Shown here: positions 12,180 through 22,550 of the stretch, in pieces
How the letters are laid out: each line of letters starts with the position of its first letter
Numbering within the stretch: position 1 is the stretch's first letter
DNA from: Platerodrilus igneus
Taxonomy: Eukaryota; Arthropoda; Insecta; Coleoptera; Lycidae
DNA: 64,000 nucleotides
Direction: 5' to 3'
Assembly: GCA_036346225.1 (NCBI GenBank)
Contig: JARFIW010000170.1
Coordinates: 8,680,501 to 8,744,500, forward strand
Notes under the pieces: generated by a model
The model's database searches: none
The model's input: only the letters and a program-made list of their open reading frames with translations
Told to the model about the DNA's origin: nothing
Program-made: the position numbers and the translations under genes

Positions 12180-12717
12180 CCAGGAAAATCCAAAAATTGT
12201 TGTTGAAAGAAACTTTGAGCAGAGGTTTAGCGTAAATTTATGGTGTGGAATTTTAGGTAATAAGACTGATTAAGCCCTATTTCATAAACAGAACGCTAAA
12301 TCAAGAAAGATATAGTCAACTGTTAAGTACAGAAATTGTTAATTTTGTTAATAACTTGCCTCTTGCTGAACGATTGGCTGTGATTTTCAGCAAGATGGGG
12401 CTACGCCCCATATCGCTAGAATCAATGTTGAATGGTTACATGCCGAATTTGGCGTAAAGTGGATCGGGACAAACGGACCAGTTGGGTGGTCTGCACGATC
12501 GCCCGACCTAACACCCCTCGATTTTTGGCTGTGGAAGTACCTACAAGATCTTGTTTATTTCACACGTCCAGAAAACGAGGAAATTGTGAAGCAGCGAATA
12601 ATCAACGCTTGCCACGAAATACCATTAAACTTGATATTAAATGTCATCAGTGGAATAACTAAAAGGTACGACTATTGTGTTCAACAGAATGGTGGATTGT
12701 TTGAGCAATATCTGTAA
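12180..12717 (+). pseudogene. IS630/Tc1-mariner-type transposase, C-terminal half
   Basis: Reading across two frames gives a block near 12235 (FSVNLWCGILGN), then FQQDGATPHIARINVEWL near 12390 (second catalytic aspartate), and WSARSPDLTPLDFWLWKYLQ (third acidic position), ending NGGLFEQYL at the stop 12715-12717. The QDGAxPH and SPDLTPLDFFLW blocks are signatures of the insect Tc3/IS630-type transposases often paired with an N-terminal DUF4817. A frameshift near 12400 and loss of the N-terminal half make it inactive. It lies just inside the right inverted arm of the 7461-13072 transposon and belongs to it. Confidence 0.75.
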
Positions 12718-12800
12718 TAAATTAAGTTTATTCGTTTGCTGGTCTTAGATAATGATTAAAAAATTTCTAATCTTCGCAGCGTCTACTTAATTTAATTTAT

Positions 12801-13072
12801 CAATAACTTTTGCTTTTAGGCATATGATGCTATTGAGATTTTTGAAAGACGAATTAACGAGGAATTCAAAAATATTAAAATATACAGGGTGTTCCATTTA
12901 AAAAACTAAAGTCGACATCATTTCCGGTGAAACAGGAAGTAGTGTTAATTGCGCACCTATCCCAAAAAATAGATGACAATAAACCGTGCAACTTTGTTCC
13001 AAGAAGTATTGTCGTATCTTTAAAACTAACGGAGTTATTGCTTGGGGCGTTTTTTATAAGCCACCCTGTATA
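12801..13072 (-). repeat. Right inverted arm of the IS630-type transposon
   Basis: Inverted match to 7461-7735. The outer end is CCACCCTGTATA at 13061-13072 and an inner copy of the same family motif (TACAGGGTGTTCCATTT) starts at 12883. Confidence 0.75.
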
Positions 13073-13108
13073 TGAGAAGCTAGCAGTTCCTGTCACCCAA
13101 GTAAACTA
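13073..13108 (+). pseudogene. Non-LTR RT relic, right piece
   Basis: Continuation of the frame broken at 7460. It reads YEKLAVPVTQVN before a stop, fitting the segment after the catalytic ADD block of Jockey/CR1-type RT. Confidence 0.4.
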
Positions 13109-15600
13109 ACTACTGTCAAAATTATTTAGTATACATATACTTCAAACTCGTTTGATATCAGTTCGTAATAATTAAGTGACTTCAAATCAACTGATTAACA
13201 TTTATTACACTTGTTGGAAACACAATGGGAAAATTTACACTAAGCGTGAAACCCCAGATTATTTCCTTAGAGCAAGTGGACTGTGACTTGGGGGTAGTGT
13301 TGCGATAAAATACTCTTAGCGGTAAATCAAACAATGATCATGCACTTACCTTAATGTTCATACTGTTGGCTTCTACGGAAGTGGTTGGCAGCATCCAAAC
13401 CAGAACAAATCTCCGCTGACGGAATTATGTAGAAGCGCAGTGATACACACACACCAAAAAATGTATATTGTTTTAATACATGACCGCACGGGCCAAATGC
13501 TTTGAAACGAGTATACAAAACCAGTGCTAGATAAGACCGCCTGGTTTATCGCAAAACAAAACCTTGACTCTTTAAAATAAACAACATTGAAATTTAAAGT
13601 GGCGTTCTAACCCAATTTTGAACAACACTCCTTGACTCATATTAAAACAAAAACATTTATATAATTACTGGAAAACAAAAAAACCTATCTTATAAATAGG
13701 AATGGGCTTACCTTCCTTGACTTATTGGTTACCCGGGTTTCCAGTTTATACAAAATTATTAAAATTATCTAATACGGATATAGTCTTTAGCTATATCCAA
13801 AATTCAATCGTCACTTACCTAGTCAATATCTACTTTAAGCCTTTTACACATTAATCATAACCATATGAAATGATACTCCTTAGATATACTAGTTTTAGTT
13901 ATTCGCCCGTTGGGTAACTGCAATAGGTGGTTTATTAGTTTCGACATCATGGATAATTTCTTGTATCGCTGCCTTATTTCCACTCAGATATGTATAAGGT
14001 TAAATCTTCGGATATCCAATAACACAATTCTAGGTTCTTTAACTACACTTCTCTGCATTATCTGGACTATTTTAGAATATTTCTTATGCAGATCCGGTCT
14101 TCAAACTCATAGATTCTATGCTTGCAATTCCAATAATGTGATTCTACGTTTTGTAATAACACTTCTCTACAATTAATCGTATTATTTAGCGCCTTACTTA
14201 TGTCTATGTGTGGTCTTACCTCGATCAAATGTGTGATATTGCTCCTTTTTATTGACATCCATATTTATAACCTTGGTCATGTGACCCATTCCACTAATCA
14301 GAATCCTAGTAGATTTCATTAACCAACACGTGCCAAGAGGTTAGGCCCCCTAAGTCGGTTTTTGTTTCTGCCATCATTGACGGAACATTATTTAAGATTT
14401 AAAATACAATCATTTTAGAAAATTTTGCATTGCTATCTATTTATATTCTTTACAGAGTTTCTCCAGATTTCATTATATTGTAGCACTTCTGGTTTGTAAT
14501 TTTCTAGAAGCGACACATATTTCCTTGCCACCTATTTAAAAATTAATTTCATATATTTGTGGGATGTTAGATATAAGTTACAGTAGATTATTATGTTTTA
14601 AAATGTCGCCGCATTTAGGATTGGATAATTTTATTAAATTTTTTTCTAGTTCGTTATGAGCGTAACTTAAATTAATTTTATAAATTTTTGTTTATTTTGT
14701 TAATTGGCTTTACAAAATTAAAGTGCTGTAAACGTGTTGCTCGTTTTATGTACATCACGTTAAAATCCCAAAAATTGCTACAAAAGATAAAAAAATCTTA
14801 CAAGTGGAAGTCGTCATTTGCATACGGGCGTAAAACCTTCCAGCACAAGCCTGTACCGTTACTACATTTTCTTACGTTTAACTAATTCCCCGAACCAAAG
14901 TAAAAACAAACTACTAATTCAATATTTATTGGGTTGATAAAATATCCAACCACAATATAGCAGGCCAAGTAGTAATATAAATACAATATATTTACAAACA
15001 GTAGATGTGTGCTACCACACATGGCCAACTGCCTGTGATGAATAGCGCTAACACTGGATTACTATAGTTAATAACTAAAAGAATTGTTCTTGCCAGGTAG
15101 ATAATAATTAAAGCAACCACATGGTAAGAGCAATTATCACACAAGATACAATGCGTGACACATAGAAACAGGTACCTTCAAATATATACAAAAATATTAA
15201 AATTATCAACCCTGCTTCCACTTATTTTAAAAAGCAAAAAAAGTGGTCGGATGAATTTACTTAAAATAATGTGATGTATAATTAAAGCCACAAAGGTTAT
15301 ACCTTTCTCTTTTTTTTTAAAATATAAAATCTATTAAAAATTAAAGTAACACGACTAAAATAATAAATATTTTTAAAAAAAATATACAATTAAAATTCAC
15401 AATAAAAGCAATTGTTGCTAGTATGATTAAAATGCAATGTACAATAATAATAATAATACTAAACTTGGTGAATAAAATGTGCCTTTTTCACATATCACAG
15501 TGCTACCAAACAAAAACAAATAAATATTATTGTCGTAATATATTACTTATGTAAATTTGACAGGACTCAAAAATACATACATTTTCATTATTGGACCTGC
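13109..15600. other. Unassigned AT-rich DNA, possible intergenic or intronic host sequence
   Basis: Only short incidental reading frames are present, with no family motifs. No inverted or direct repeats of note were found by eye. It could be distal 3' sequence of the minus-strand gene at 16019-16870. Confidence 0.35.
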
Positions 15601-15604
15601 TCTA

Positions 15605-16018
15605 TTTATTACATTCAGAATTGTACAAAAGAATGACCTGCCGTATATGATATTTGATATTCTACTCTTTATGTATATTAAACATACATAAAAGATAATT
15701 GAAAGCCCATTTTAGATAGAATATAACATTATGTTTATAGGCATATTATTATTATTATAACTGCACTAATTTAAAAAAGGCATTTTTTAAAAATATTTTC
15801 GTTACAATTATATTATAACTGTGATGTATATTTATAGGATTTACCATTAGGAAACTTCACCAATTAATTATGAAATACAGGGAGCTATGTATATAATTAT
15901 TAATGTTAAAAAAGCATCTTTTTTTAATTTAAAACCTTCAACTACAAACACAATTTAAATAATGTTCGATGTTGGTCCTATTAAATTCTCGTAAGTTCTT
16001 AAAACAGTGTCTAGATAT
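15605..16018 (-). other. Candidate 3' UTR with polyadenylation signal
   Basis: Follows the stop codon of the candidate terminal exon on the minus strand. The first minus-strand AATAAA I noticed is at 15610-15605, giving a UTR of about 400 nt. No conserved features are visible; this is inference from position. Confidence 0.3.
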
Positions 16019-16181
16019 TCAAAACCCCTTATTTTGGCTGCTCCGCAACCGCCCTGATGGCTTTTTGGTAATATTTGGTTTAGCAGCCGATTCTGCTTTC
16101 AGATTTTTTATTTCCGTCATATTATCCAATTCTGCCATTGCTTCTTGAATTGCATTTTCCAGTTGGTTATCTAATTTACGG
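16019..16181 (-). CDS. Candidate terminal coding exon of a host gene (unidentified)
   Basis: The minus strand has a strong splice acceptor (TTATTTTCAGAAG) directly before a frame of 53 codons ending at TGA 16021-16019. Only one of three frames is open. It encodes RKLDNQLENAIQEAMAELD, an acidic helical stretch, then a basic tail (KPNITKKPSGRLRSSQNKGF). The protein looks like an ordinary C-terminus rather than a transposon protein; I do not recognise the family. Joined to the candidate exon at 16763-16870, the frame stays open only if the second AG of CAGAAG is used. The intron would be 581 nt. Nothing repetitive was seen in the exon. Confidence 0.5.
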
Positions 16182-16762
16182 CTTCTGAAAATAAATAATT
16201 GTTAAATAATATTCTTATAGTAAACAGATTATTTATTGCTACAGTGGAATGGCAGATCCGTAAACATATAAAAACTCTATTTGCATAAACTACAGTTCTT
16301 TATTTTCAAACCGAGTATACAAGCCCTTTCAACAACTCGCAGTTACAATGTATTTGTTAAAAGCTTCAACGACAATTTATTTCCGAACTAATCGGTATTA
16401 TCATTTTAAACTACGATGCTATCTTCTAAATTACTATCGAAGCACTATAATTAACTATTCAGGCACAAATTATTAGTTTATATTAGCACTACAATAATTT
16501 ATACCAAAATTTATATCAAAGCTTTAACTAGAACACGTTGTAATCAAAGCTTCAATTGGAACATATCAAAGTTTCAATTAGAACTCAACTTCTAACATTT
16601 ACGACGGCAATTTATCTACATTTGAATCATTCTAAAACATACCAGAAATTTTGCAAATAACATTATCGAGATTACCTATTGTAATTTAAATAATTTTTAA
16701 ATGTGAAGCTCTTGTATGCCGGTCAGCTTTATTTGAAGATGTCATGCCACAAGGGTACTTAC

Positions 16763-16870
16763 CAATTATCTTTGATATGCACAGGCTCGACAAGGGGAGG
16801 AGCAAAGGGGGTAAAATCTTCGGGTCCAGCCTGTGATGGGGCCCGATCTGCGAGGGAGCCTGCGCTGGGG
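16763..16870 (-). CDS. Candidate internal coding exon of the same host gene
   Basis: A GC-rich island in AT-rich DNA on the minus strand ends in a near-perfect splice donor (ATTG then GTAAGTAC). The frame leading into it is open for 35 codons and Pro/Ala/Ser-rich: SPSAGSLADRAPSQAG, then EDFTPFAPPLVEPVHIKDN. It ends with two bases (TG) of a split codon, which the exon at 16181 can complete. The upstream boundary is uncertain: I take AG at 16872-16871, but its pyrimidine tract is weak. The sequence before it reads TATAAAAAG, so a TATA-box promoter and first exon is the main alternative. Confidence 0.42.
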
Positions 16871-17109
16871 CTTTTTATAGTGCACAGTTACCGGTAACCA
16901 TCGCAAAAAGTTAATGCTTAAAATTTATTTATTTATTAAGGCTTTGTCCATTTTGGGTAATTTTTTGAGTTTTCCGAATGTAATATTAATGAAGTGCTCA
17001 AATAAGCATGTCACATCACCTCCGAATTAATGAAACTAAAATAAAATAAACTTATTTTCCTTTAAATTGTAATGTATTCACATTGTATATTTCGGAGATG
17101 TTAACACTG

Positions 17110-17163
<54 letters not shown>

Positions 17164-18245
17164 CATCCCAGTATTAATAGTGCGTCCTTTTACAACTAAC
17201 ACTTACAGCGTCCACCAGAAATACTGCTAATGTTTCAATATACATGCATGTATATTAAACCGTTTAGAATGGGCTTGAACCTAGGGGGTTTAGAATCTAT
17301 TGTTACAAAAATATCTACCTTTACTTTTTCATCTTCACTGCGTCCTTTTATATTGCACACTTTAAGCTTCCGATGTATATACTCCTTTCATATACAGCCC
17401 AAATACGATATCAACCAAAGATCCAACAACGTTGCCAGCTTTTCCGCATATCTCGTTGTCGACAAGATAGTTAAGTATTTGAGCTTTCTGTGCAGTTCCT
17501 GTATGAATTTCGTAGAAATTAAAAGTTATGAGTACCGTTTATTATTATATATGGAATTTATTTCATCATATTAGTTTTTCTTATTCTAGGAATTAAACCA
17601 TGTAAACATGTTTCATTTTGAGTGATAATTGAAATTATTTGACTTAGAAGGCTACCTACATAACATTTCTTAAAAAGTAAAAAAGTTTTTACAAAAGCAA
17701 CGGAAGTTATAATGCGTTAAAGGATTTATCTCGAATCACATTGTATATGTAGTTAAAAATGGTTTAGAAATCAGGTTTCACAGTTTTCATTAATTTTGTC
17801 TGTCGGAACAGTTAGAATCAGATTAAATTCAAGGTCTAAGCAAGAGGTATCGTATTTATTGTGCGAATATGATGACCGAGAAGTCGACGGTCGAGGATTA
17901 GCATATCAAGTGCTGTTTGAAAACAATTGCTAACGAAAACAGCTGAAATGTATTTTTCTTGATTTGTACTTCAACATTTAAGAACGAAAAACTTTCTGCT
18001 TCTATATATTGATATCTAGCTTGCCAAATATTAATATATAACACTTTTGTTCGACGATACAAAACAGTCCTCACAACTTTTAAGTTTAATAGCCTGTCTA
18101 CTTTTTAAATACAAAATTTTGTTCAAAAAGTAGAAATAGTGCAAAAAATTAGCACATTTTAACACAATAGGGTACATTTATAGCGACCGCATGAAACTTT
18201 TACAATACATTTTACCTAATTTGTTTACGATTCCGTGCATTAGCT
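16871..18245. other. Unassigned AT-rich DNA
   Basis: No gene, repeat end or RNA gene recognised apart from the dinucleotide repeat at 17112-17162. It may be intronic to the minus-strand gene candidate. Confidence 0.35.
17112..17162. repeat. (TA)n microsatellite
   Basis: About 25 uninterrupted TA units. Confidence 0.95.
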
Positions 18246-18740
18246 GGACCCGACGTTCTCAGCGTCGGTATTATGCCTTTTAACTCGAGAGTTTTTCTGC
18301 TTGTTGATGATGTGATGAGTTGTTGTGGTGTTTCTTATAGGTTGATCTTCTTAAATATATATGTTGGTCTGGATTCCAAGAGACCTGCTCCTGGAATCCT
18401 CTTGTTTTGATGCAGTGAGCAGTTTCCCGGATCTTCCTCTTGGTTGTCCTCCAACTACACGATATCTGGATCCTGGGTATACTGGCCTGTGGTTTTTGAC
18501 CGACAGGATGGCTATTCGCCACAAGCCGCTCCATCGTCAGGTAGCTCGTCTAACAGGACTGACGGATGTGGATCCCCAACGACTTCACTTGTGTACCCAT
18601 TTCTCGGCGCTCCGTATAGCTGGAGAACTCCCTCAGGCCGTCACCGTTCCGCTGCTCACTTTTGGTCGCCCGGAGGCGGTGGTAGATGACTGTTGTTGCC
18701 TCATCGGCGTCTGCACAACAACTGTCTGTTTACGATTGCT
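18246..18740. other. GC-rich segment of unknown origin beside the Gypsy 3' end
   Basis: Base composition changes sharply to GC-rich, and there are overlapping reading frames on both strands (131 codons plus, 84 codons minus). The left edge has a short hairpin CCGACG-TTCTCA-GCGTCGG. Neither frame resembles a family I know. It lies immediately beyond the putative Gypsy LTR and could be a fragment of another element, a SINE-like module or host exon sequence. Confidence 0.3.
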
Positions 18741-18760
18741 TATAAATAGCAATTAATGTT

Positions 18761-19124
18761 TATGTTACCTACTTTAGAAGCCGCGGACCTTCGATTTTGA
18801 AAATACCAAGTGTTTTTATAAGGATAGAATAAAGCACACAAACTGGTTATAACTTTAGCCGGCCATGAAAAAGGACGTGAGTCGGTCAAGAACGATTCGC
18901 CGGAATTACTATAACAGAAGAAAAAACGGAAGGAAGGAGAAGGTCGCATTAACACAGTCGAAGATTGAGGGGTCAATCAGAACGAAACCAATGAACCTAC
19001 AGCCCGACAGCAAAGTGTAAAAATACATAACAAAATAAAGAACCAGACAATAATTAAGATATAAGTAACATATAAATAAAAAAAAAATTACTATTCATAT
19101 ACATATACAAGGTGGGACACTACA
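18761..19124 (-). repeat. Putative 3' LTR of the antisense Gypsy element
   Basis: On the minus strand the sequence starts TGTAGTGTCCCACC at 19124, a typical Gypsy LTR opening, just downstream of the integrase C-terminus. I place the other end at GGTAACA (18761), giving TG...CA termini and a 364-bp LTR. No second LTR is in the window, so the inner boundary is a guess. Confidence 0.4.
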
Positions 19125-19745
19125 TATAAACTACTTGCTAGCATCTAAACGAGCGTAACTGATAGTTTCACTGCGTGTCGTTTTTCGGCACTTCCGGCGT
19201 CATCACTACCGTAAAATGCTAACCGGTTAACGCGTACCTTTTCGGAGCTTACGAATCCGATATTCCTCGTTGTTGATTCTTTTTACAAATTTGTACGGAC
19301 CCTCCCAATGTCTTTGTAACTTCTTGGACAATCCACGTCTCCGTCTGCAGTTGTGCAGCCAAACGTGGTTGCCCTTTTGAAAACCAGCTTCCTGTACCTT
19401 GATGTCATATCTGGTTATCTTCGATCGCTTGTGAACCAGATATTTTTCCTAACGTCACCATGGATGTCCTGCATCTTGCGTTTGAGCTCATCGACGTAGC
19501 CCTAGCACACGAGGTCATCTCAGAGCTGACACCCAAACTCAAGATCACACGGCAGAAGTATTTTGCGTCCCAGCAGTGTCTGTTCAATGCTCCCATTGTG
19601 TCCGGTACGACTTCAGAGTGCTATACAATGGACTAGTGTCCTGCCAGGAAACGCGTTCTGCTCCGACCCTCCAAACCAGAATGAATCGTAGGTCTTTGCC
19701 TTTCTCTTGTTTCGTTCGCATCTGTATAGGCTACCAATCGTCATT
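19125..19745 (-). pseudogene. Gypsy integrase with the catalytic core deleted
   Basis: On the minus strand, sequence after RNase H reads the zinc-domain linker (TLKSYRTQWEH near 19610) and then soon the C-terminal domain: DIHGDVRKNIW near 19470, RYDIKVQEAGFQKGNHVWL, RRRRGLSKKLQRHWEGPYKFV and NNEEYRIRKL near 19260. The whole D,D-35-E core that should lie between (around 600 bp) is missing. Together with several frameshifts this makes the integrase non-functional. Confidence 0.65.
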
Positions 19746-19747
19746 GA

Positions 19748-20540
19748 TCACGGTAATCCACCAAGTAGATCACACTTTGTTTCTACCCTTGAGCAATGAT
19801 TACAATCTTCGGCTAAAACCCGTCTCGAAAGTGTATCTGCATTACGATGACTTGCACCAGCACGGTGTTCCGTGTCTAAATCATACTGCTGAAGATATTC
19901 TATCCATCTGGTGACTTGCACTTCGGGCTTTCTAAACTGTAATAGCACCTTCAAAGCGGCGTTATCGCTTCTCAGGTGAAATTTTCTCCCGTAGGAGCAC
20001 TTACAAAAGTGCTCTACAGATTGCACCACAGCCTACAGTTCCCGCCTTGTAACGCAATAATTCCGTTCTGGTTTCTAGAGCATCCTGCTAAGGTAACCAA
20101 TGGCTTTCTCTTGGCCGCCTTGCATTTGGGATGGTACACTTTCGATGACCACATTGCGTGCATCTTTAATCAAGATAAATTTGCCTTCCAATCGATGATA
20201 ATAACTTAAGATCAGATCTGTTATTAATAACTGCCCTAGTTGTTGGAACGTATGCTGGCAATCTTCATTCCAAACATAATCACGACATCTTCAGCCAATT
20301 TTACTAGGCTTGGCAATATTTGTAAATTCGGAAACGAATCTTCTACAGTAAGTGCAGAATCCCAGAAAGCAGCGTAGCTGGTGGTTGCCTTTTGGCATCA
20401 GCCGCTCTTGTATCGCAAGAATTGTTTTCGGGTCTAGCCTGACTTCATTGAGTGAAATTGCTTGCTCTAGGTACTTCACATCATTGCCTAGTCGATGACA
20501 CTGGTTTGGACTCTGCTTCAAATTGGCTTCCCTGAGTTTT
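19748..20540 (-). pseudogene. Gypsy RNase H and RT connection
   Basis: The minus frame 20521-20291 carries CHRLGNDVKYLEQAISLN and LRCFLGFCTYCRRFVSEF, the thumb/connection of Gypsy RT. From about 20290 to 19748 come a broken RNase H (KFILIKDARNVVIE, ERNYCVTRRELQAVVQSVEHF) and LRSDNAALKVLLQFRKPE, WIEYLQQYDLDTEHRAG and NADTLSRR. These are standard Gypsy RNase H blocks in correct order. Frameshifts interrupt the region. Confidence 0.8.
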
Positions 20541-21250
20541 CAAAACACTTTTTCCAAATTTCTCAAATATTTCCCAAATGACTTTCCAATCAGAATCACG
20601 CCATACAAATTACCAGACGCATTCTCCACGTAAGCCCAGGCAAGATGCTGTCCATTAAACGTTCGAAGGTGGCAGGAACGTTGCAAAGTCCAAATAGCAT
20701 GACTGTTAATTGTCATAGGCCAGTACCAATAGTGAAAGCAGTCTTGTCTCGATCTTTGGGTTCCATATTCAGTTGCCAGTAGCCACTATTTAAATCCAAA
20801 ATTGAAAATCATTGCTACCCTGAAAATGTATCTAGGATGTCGTCATACCTTAGAAGTAGGTATCTGTCCTTTTTGATCACGGCATTCAATCGCATGTAGT
20901 CTAAACAAAATCTTGTTAGCTCGTACATCCTCTTAACAAGCACAACAAGCGATGTCCAAGGGCTATCAAAATACTCAATCACTCCTTACCCCTCCATAAC
21001 TCCAATAATCTTCTTGACCTCCTCGCATTTGGCCAATGGGAGTCTCCGCACCTGCTATTATATTGACCTGACATCTCCTGTATCGATTTTGTGCTCGGCT
21101 ACTGCGGTCTTTCCTAATCGGCCGCCGTCGATTGCGAAACCTTCCGAGTACTGTCATATCAAGTTCTTAAGATCGGCCAGCTGTTGTTATTCAAGAAACT
21201 GGCACGGTTTCGTCAACTGATCTAATAACTTTGCGGAATACTCCTTGGTG
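20541..21250 (-). pseudogene. Gypsy reverse transcriptase palm/fingers, degenerate
   Basis: Lies between protease and connection in the expected order. Recognisable pieces include a YGVILIGKSF-like remnant of the YLDDIIV block region and LRNLEKVF near 20560-20610, and fingers fragments higher up. Stops and frameshifts are frequent, and the catalytic YLDD is not preserved. Boundaries are approximate. Confidence 0.5.
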
Positions 21251-21936
21251 GGTGATTATTTTTTAATACTGGAACACCCCGTCACTTGGACAACCGAAGA
21301 ATACCACCAACCGTTGAATTATTTTTTAGCATGTTAGAAGTCATTAGCGTTTAGGATTCTAACAGGTACACCATCCGTCACTTTCGTCAGTCTTCTCGAA
21401 AGCACGTCATCTCCAAGAAATTCGTCACTAATCGGTTCAATAGCGAGCACAAAATCTTCCCAGAGAACAACATCCAAGCCTCCCGGTACAACATTTTCCT
21501 TCCTTCAGGTAGAACAACCTTGTCCGTCAAACAAAAACAAATTTGCATAGAGACGTCGTCTGTTTGCAAAACAATACTACCTCGTCCCTACTCTCAAGAC
21601 ATCCTCTTTCATACCTACATGGAATTTGTATCCTTCAAAATATCTATTCCCAAGATAACTTCTTTGGTGGAGTTCGTAATTACTACCTGGTGGTCAAATA
21701 ATTTGCTCCCAACTCTGATTTTACATCTAGCAAACCATGTCTTTGAATTTTCTCACCAGCCACGGTTTGAAGACGTACCGTGCGAATAACACTATACCAC
21801 TGTTGTGCACTTTATCCGGATTAGCAATTGTCCTCATTATTCCAGTATAAACCAAGAAATTCACAATCTTGCCACTAAATTGTTCACATATGTAAATAAT
21901 GTCATCATGCTTGGATGGTGCGATGTCAATAATCAT
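21251..21936 (-). pseudogene. Gypsy protease region, catalytic residue lost
   Basis: Minus frame 21936-21727 reads IIYICEQFSGKIVNFLVYTGIMRTI. In Gypsy proteases the equivalent position is VDTGA[ST]-type; here it is VYTGI, so the catalytic aspartate is lost. It sits between Gag (higher coordinates) and RT. The remaining sequence down to 21251 is unassigned linker with stops. Confidence 0.55.
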
Positions 21937-22539
21937 CTCCTGCGCAAAATCCGTCCAGATTGACTTTCGCCCCTTCCTGTCGAACCCCTTTAGTTTCCTT
22001 CTTTTTTACTTCTCTCTTGGGCTGCTTATATTTGAACTGTATACGTCCAAACTCAACACAATTCCAGCATCTGGGTCTCCTCCTCTTTGGTTGGTGTTCA
22101 CGAACTACTCGTTGAATCACCTTCTCCATGCTTTCTGAGCGCTGCTTTCAAACGGAACATTTTGCATTTGCCACTACTATGATGCGAAGTTTGCTTTGCT
22201 GTTTCAAAGTCCAAAGAATGAGCTAGCGCTTCATCTAAGGCCCTTCGTCGAGACAGTCATAGTGCTTGCTGCATCACTCTGTTACGTACCCCGCCAACAA
22301 AGGTCTGTAGCGTCAGTTACTTTAGTAAGCTATCTGGTGTTGTTAGGTAGGCTAGTCTCACCAAGCAAGAAATATCTGCTTTAAACTCTTGCAAATTCTT
22401 GTTATCTCTTTGGTGACGGTCCTTCACTTAAGCATGATACACTTGTTGCAGAGAGTCGTCGTACTACATTTCTAGCCTTGATGTTGAGGTTCCATATCTT
22501 TTTTGGTCATGATCTGGTATGACCTGCAGAATATTCAAG
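21937..22539 (-). pseudogene. Gypsy Gag, C-terminal piece
   Basis: Minus-strand reading across frames gives LQEFKADISCLVRLAY, TFVGGVRNRVMQQAL, SLQQVYHA and, near 22070, RRPRCWNCVEFGRIQFKYKQ, a worn CCHC zinc knuckle with one of its cysteines replaced by tyrosine. The order fits Gypsy Gag of the type whose knuckle precedes the protease. Gag is interrupted at 22540 by RTE-like copy A and resumes at 26584. Confidence 0.65.
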
Positions 22540-22550
22540 ACCTCGCCTCA

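Larger units (their letters stand above)
7461..13072 (+). mobile_element. Tc1/mariner-superfamily (IS630-type) transposon with long inverted ends
   Basis: Both ends read TATACAGGGTGGCTTATAAA inward, with a TA dinucleotide outside as expected for a TA target duplication. The inverted match continues for roughly 270 bp (7461-7735 against 12801-13072). It includes an internal second motif (a degenerate CGGGGTGTTCCATT at 7654, TACAGGGTGTTCCATTT at 12883), so each arm looks like a MITE of about 190 bp plus extension. A transposase C-terminus lies just inside the right arm (12180-12717). The interior also holds a CR1-like element and an antisense RT fragment that must be later insertions. Confidence 0.75.

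Noticed and set aside
16870..16900. TATAAAAAG as a promoter for the minus-strand GC-rich segment
   Set aside because: The downstream segment has an open, biased coding frame without an ATG, so an internal exon is more likely; kept as an alternative in the exon entry.
17230..17574. 114-codon plus-strand frame
   Set aside because: Low-complexity, AT-driven composition, no motif, no splice or promoter support.
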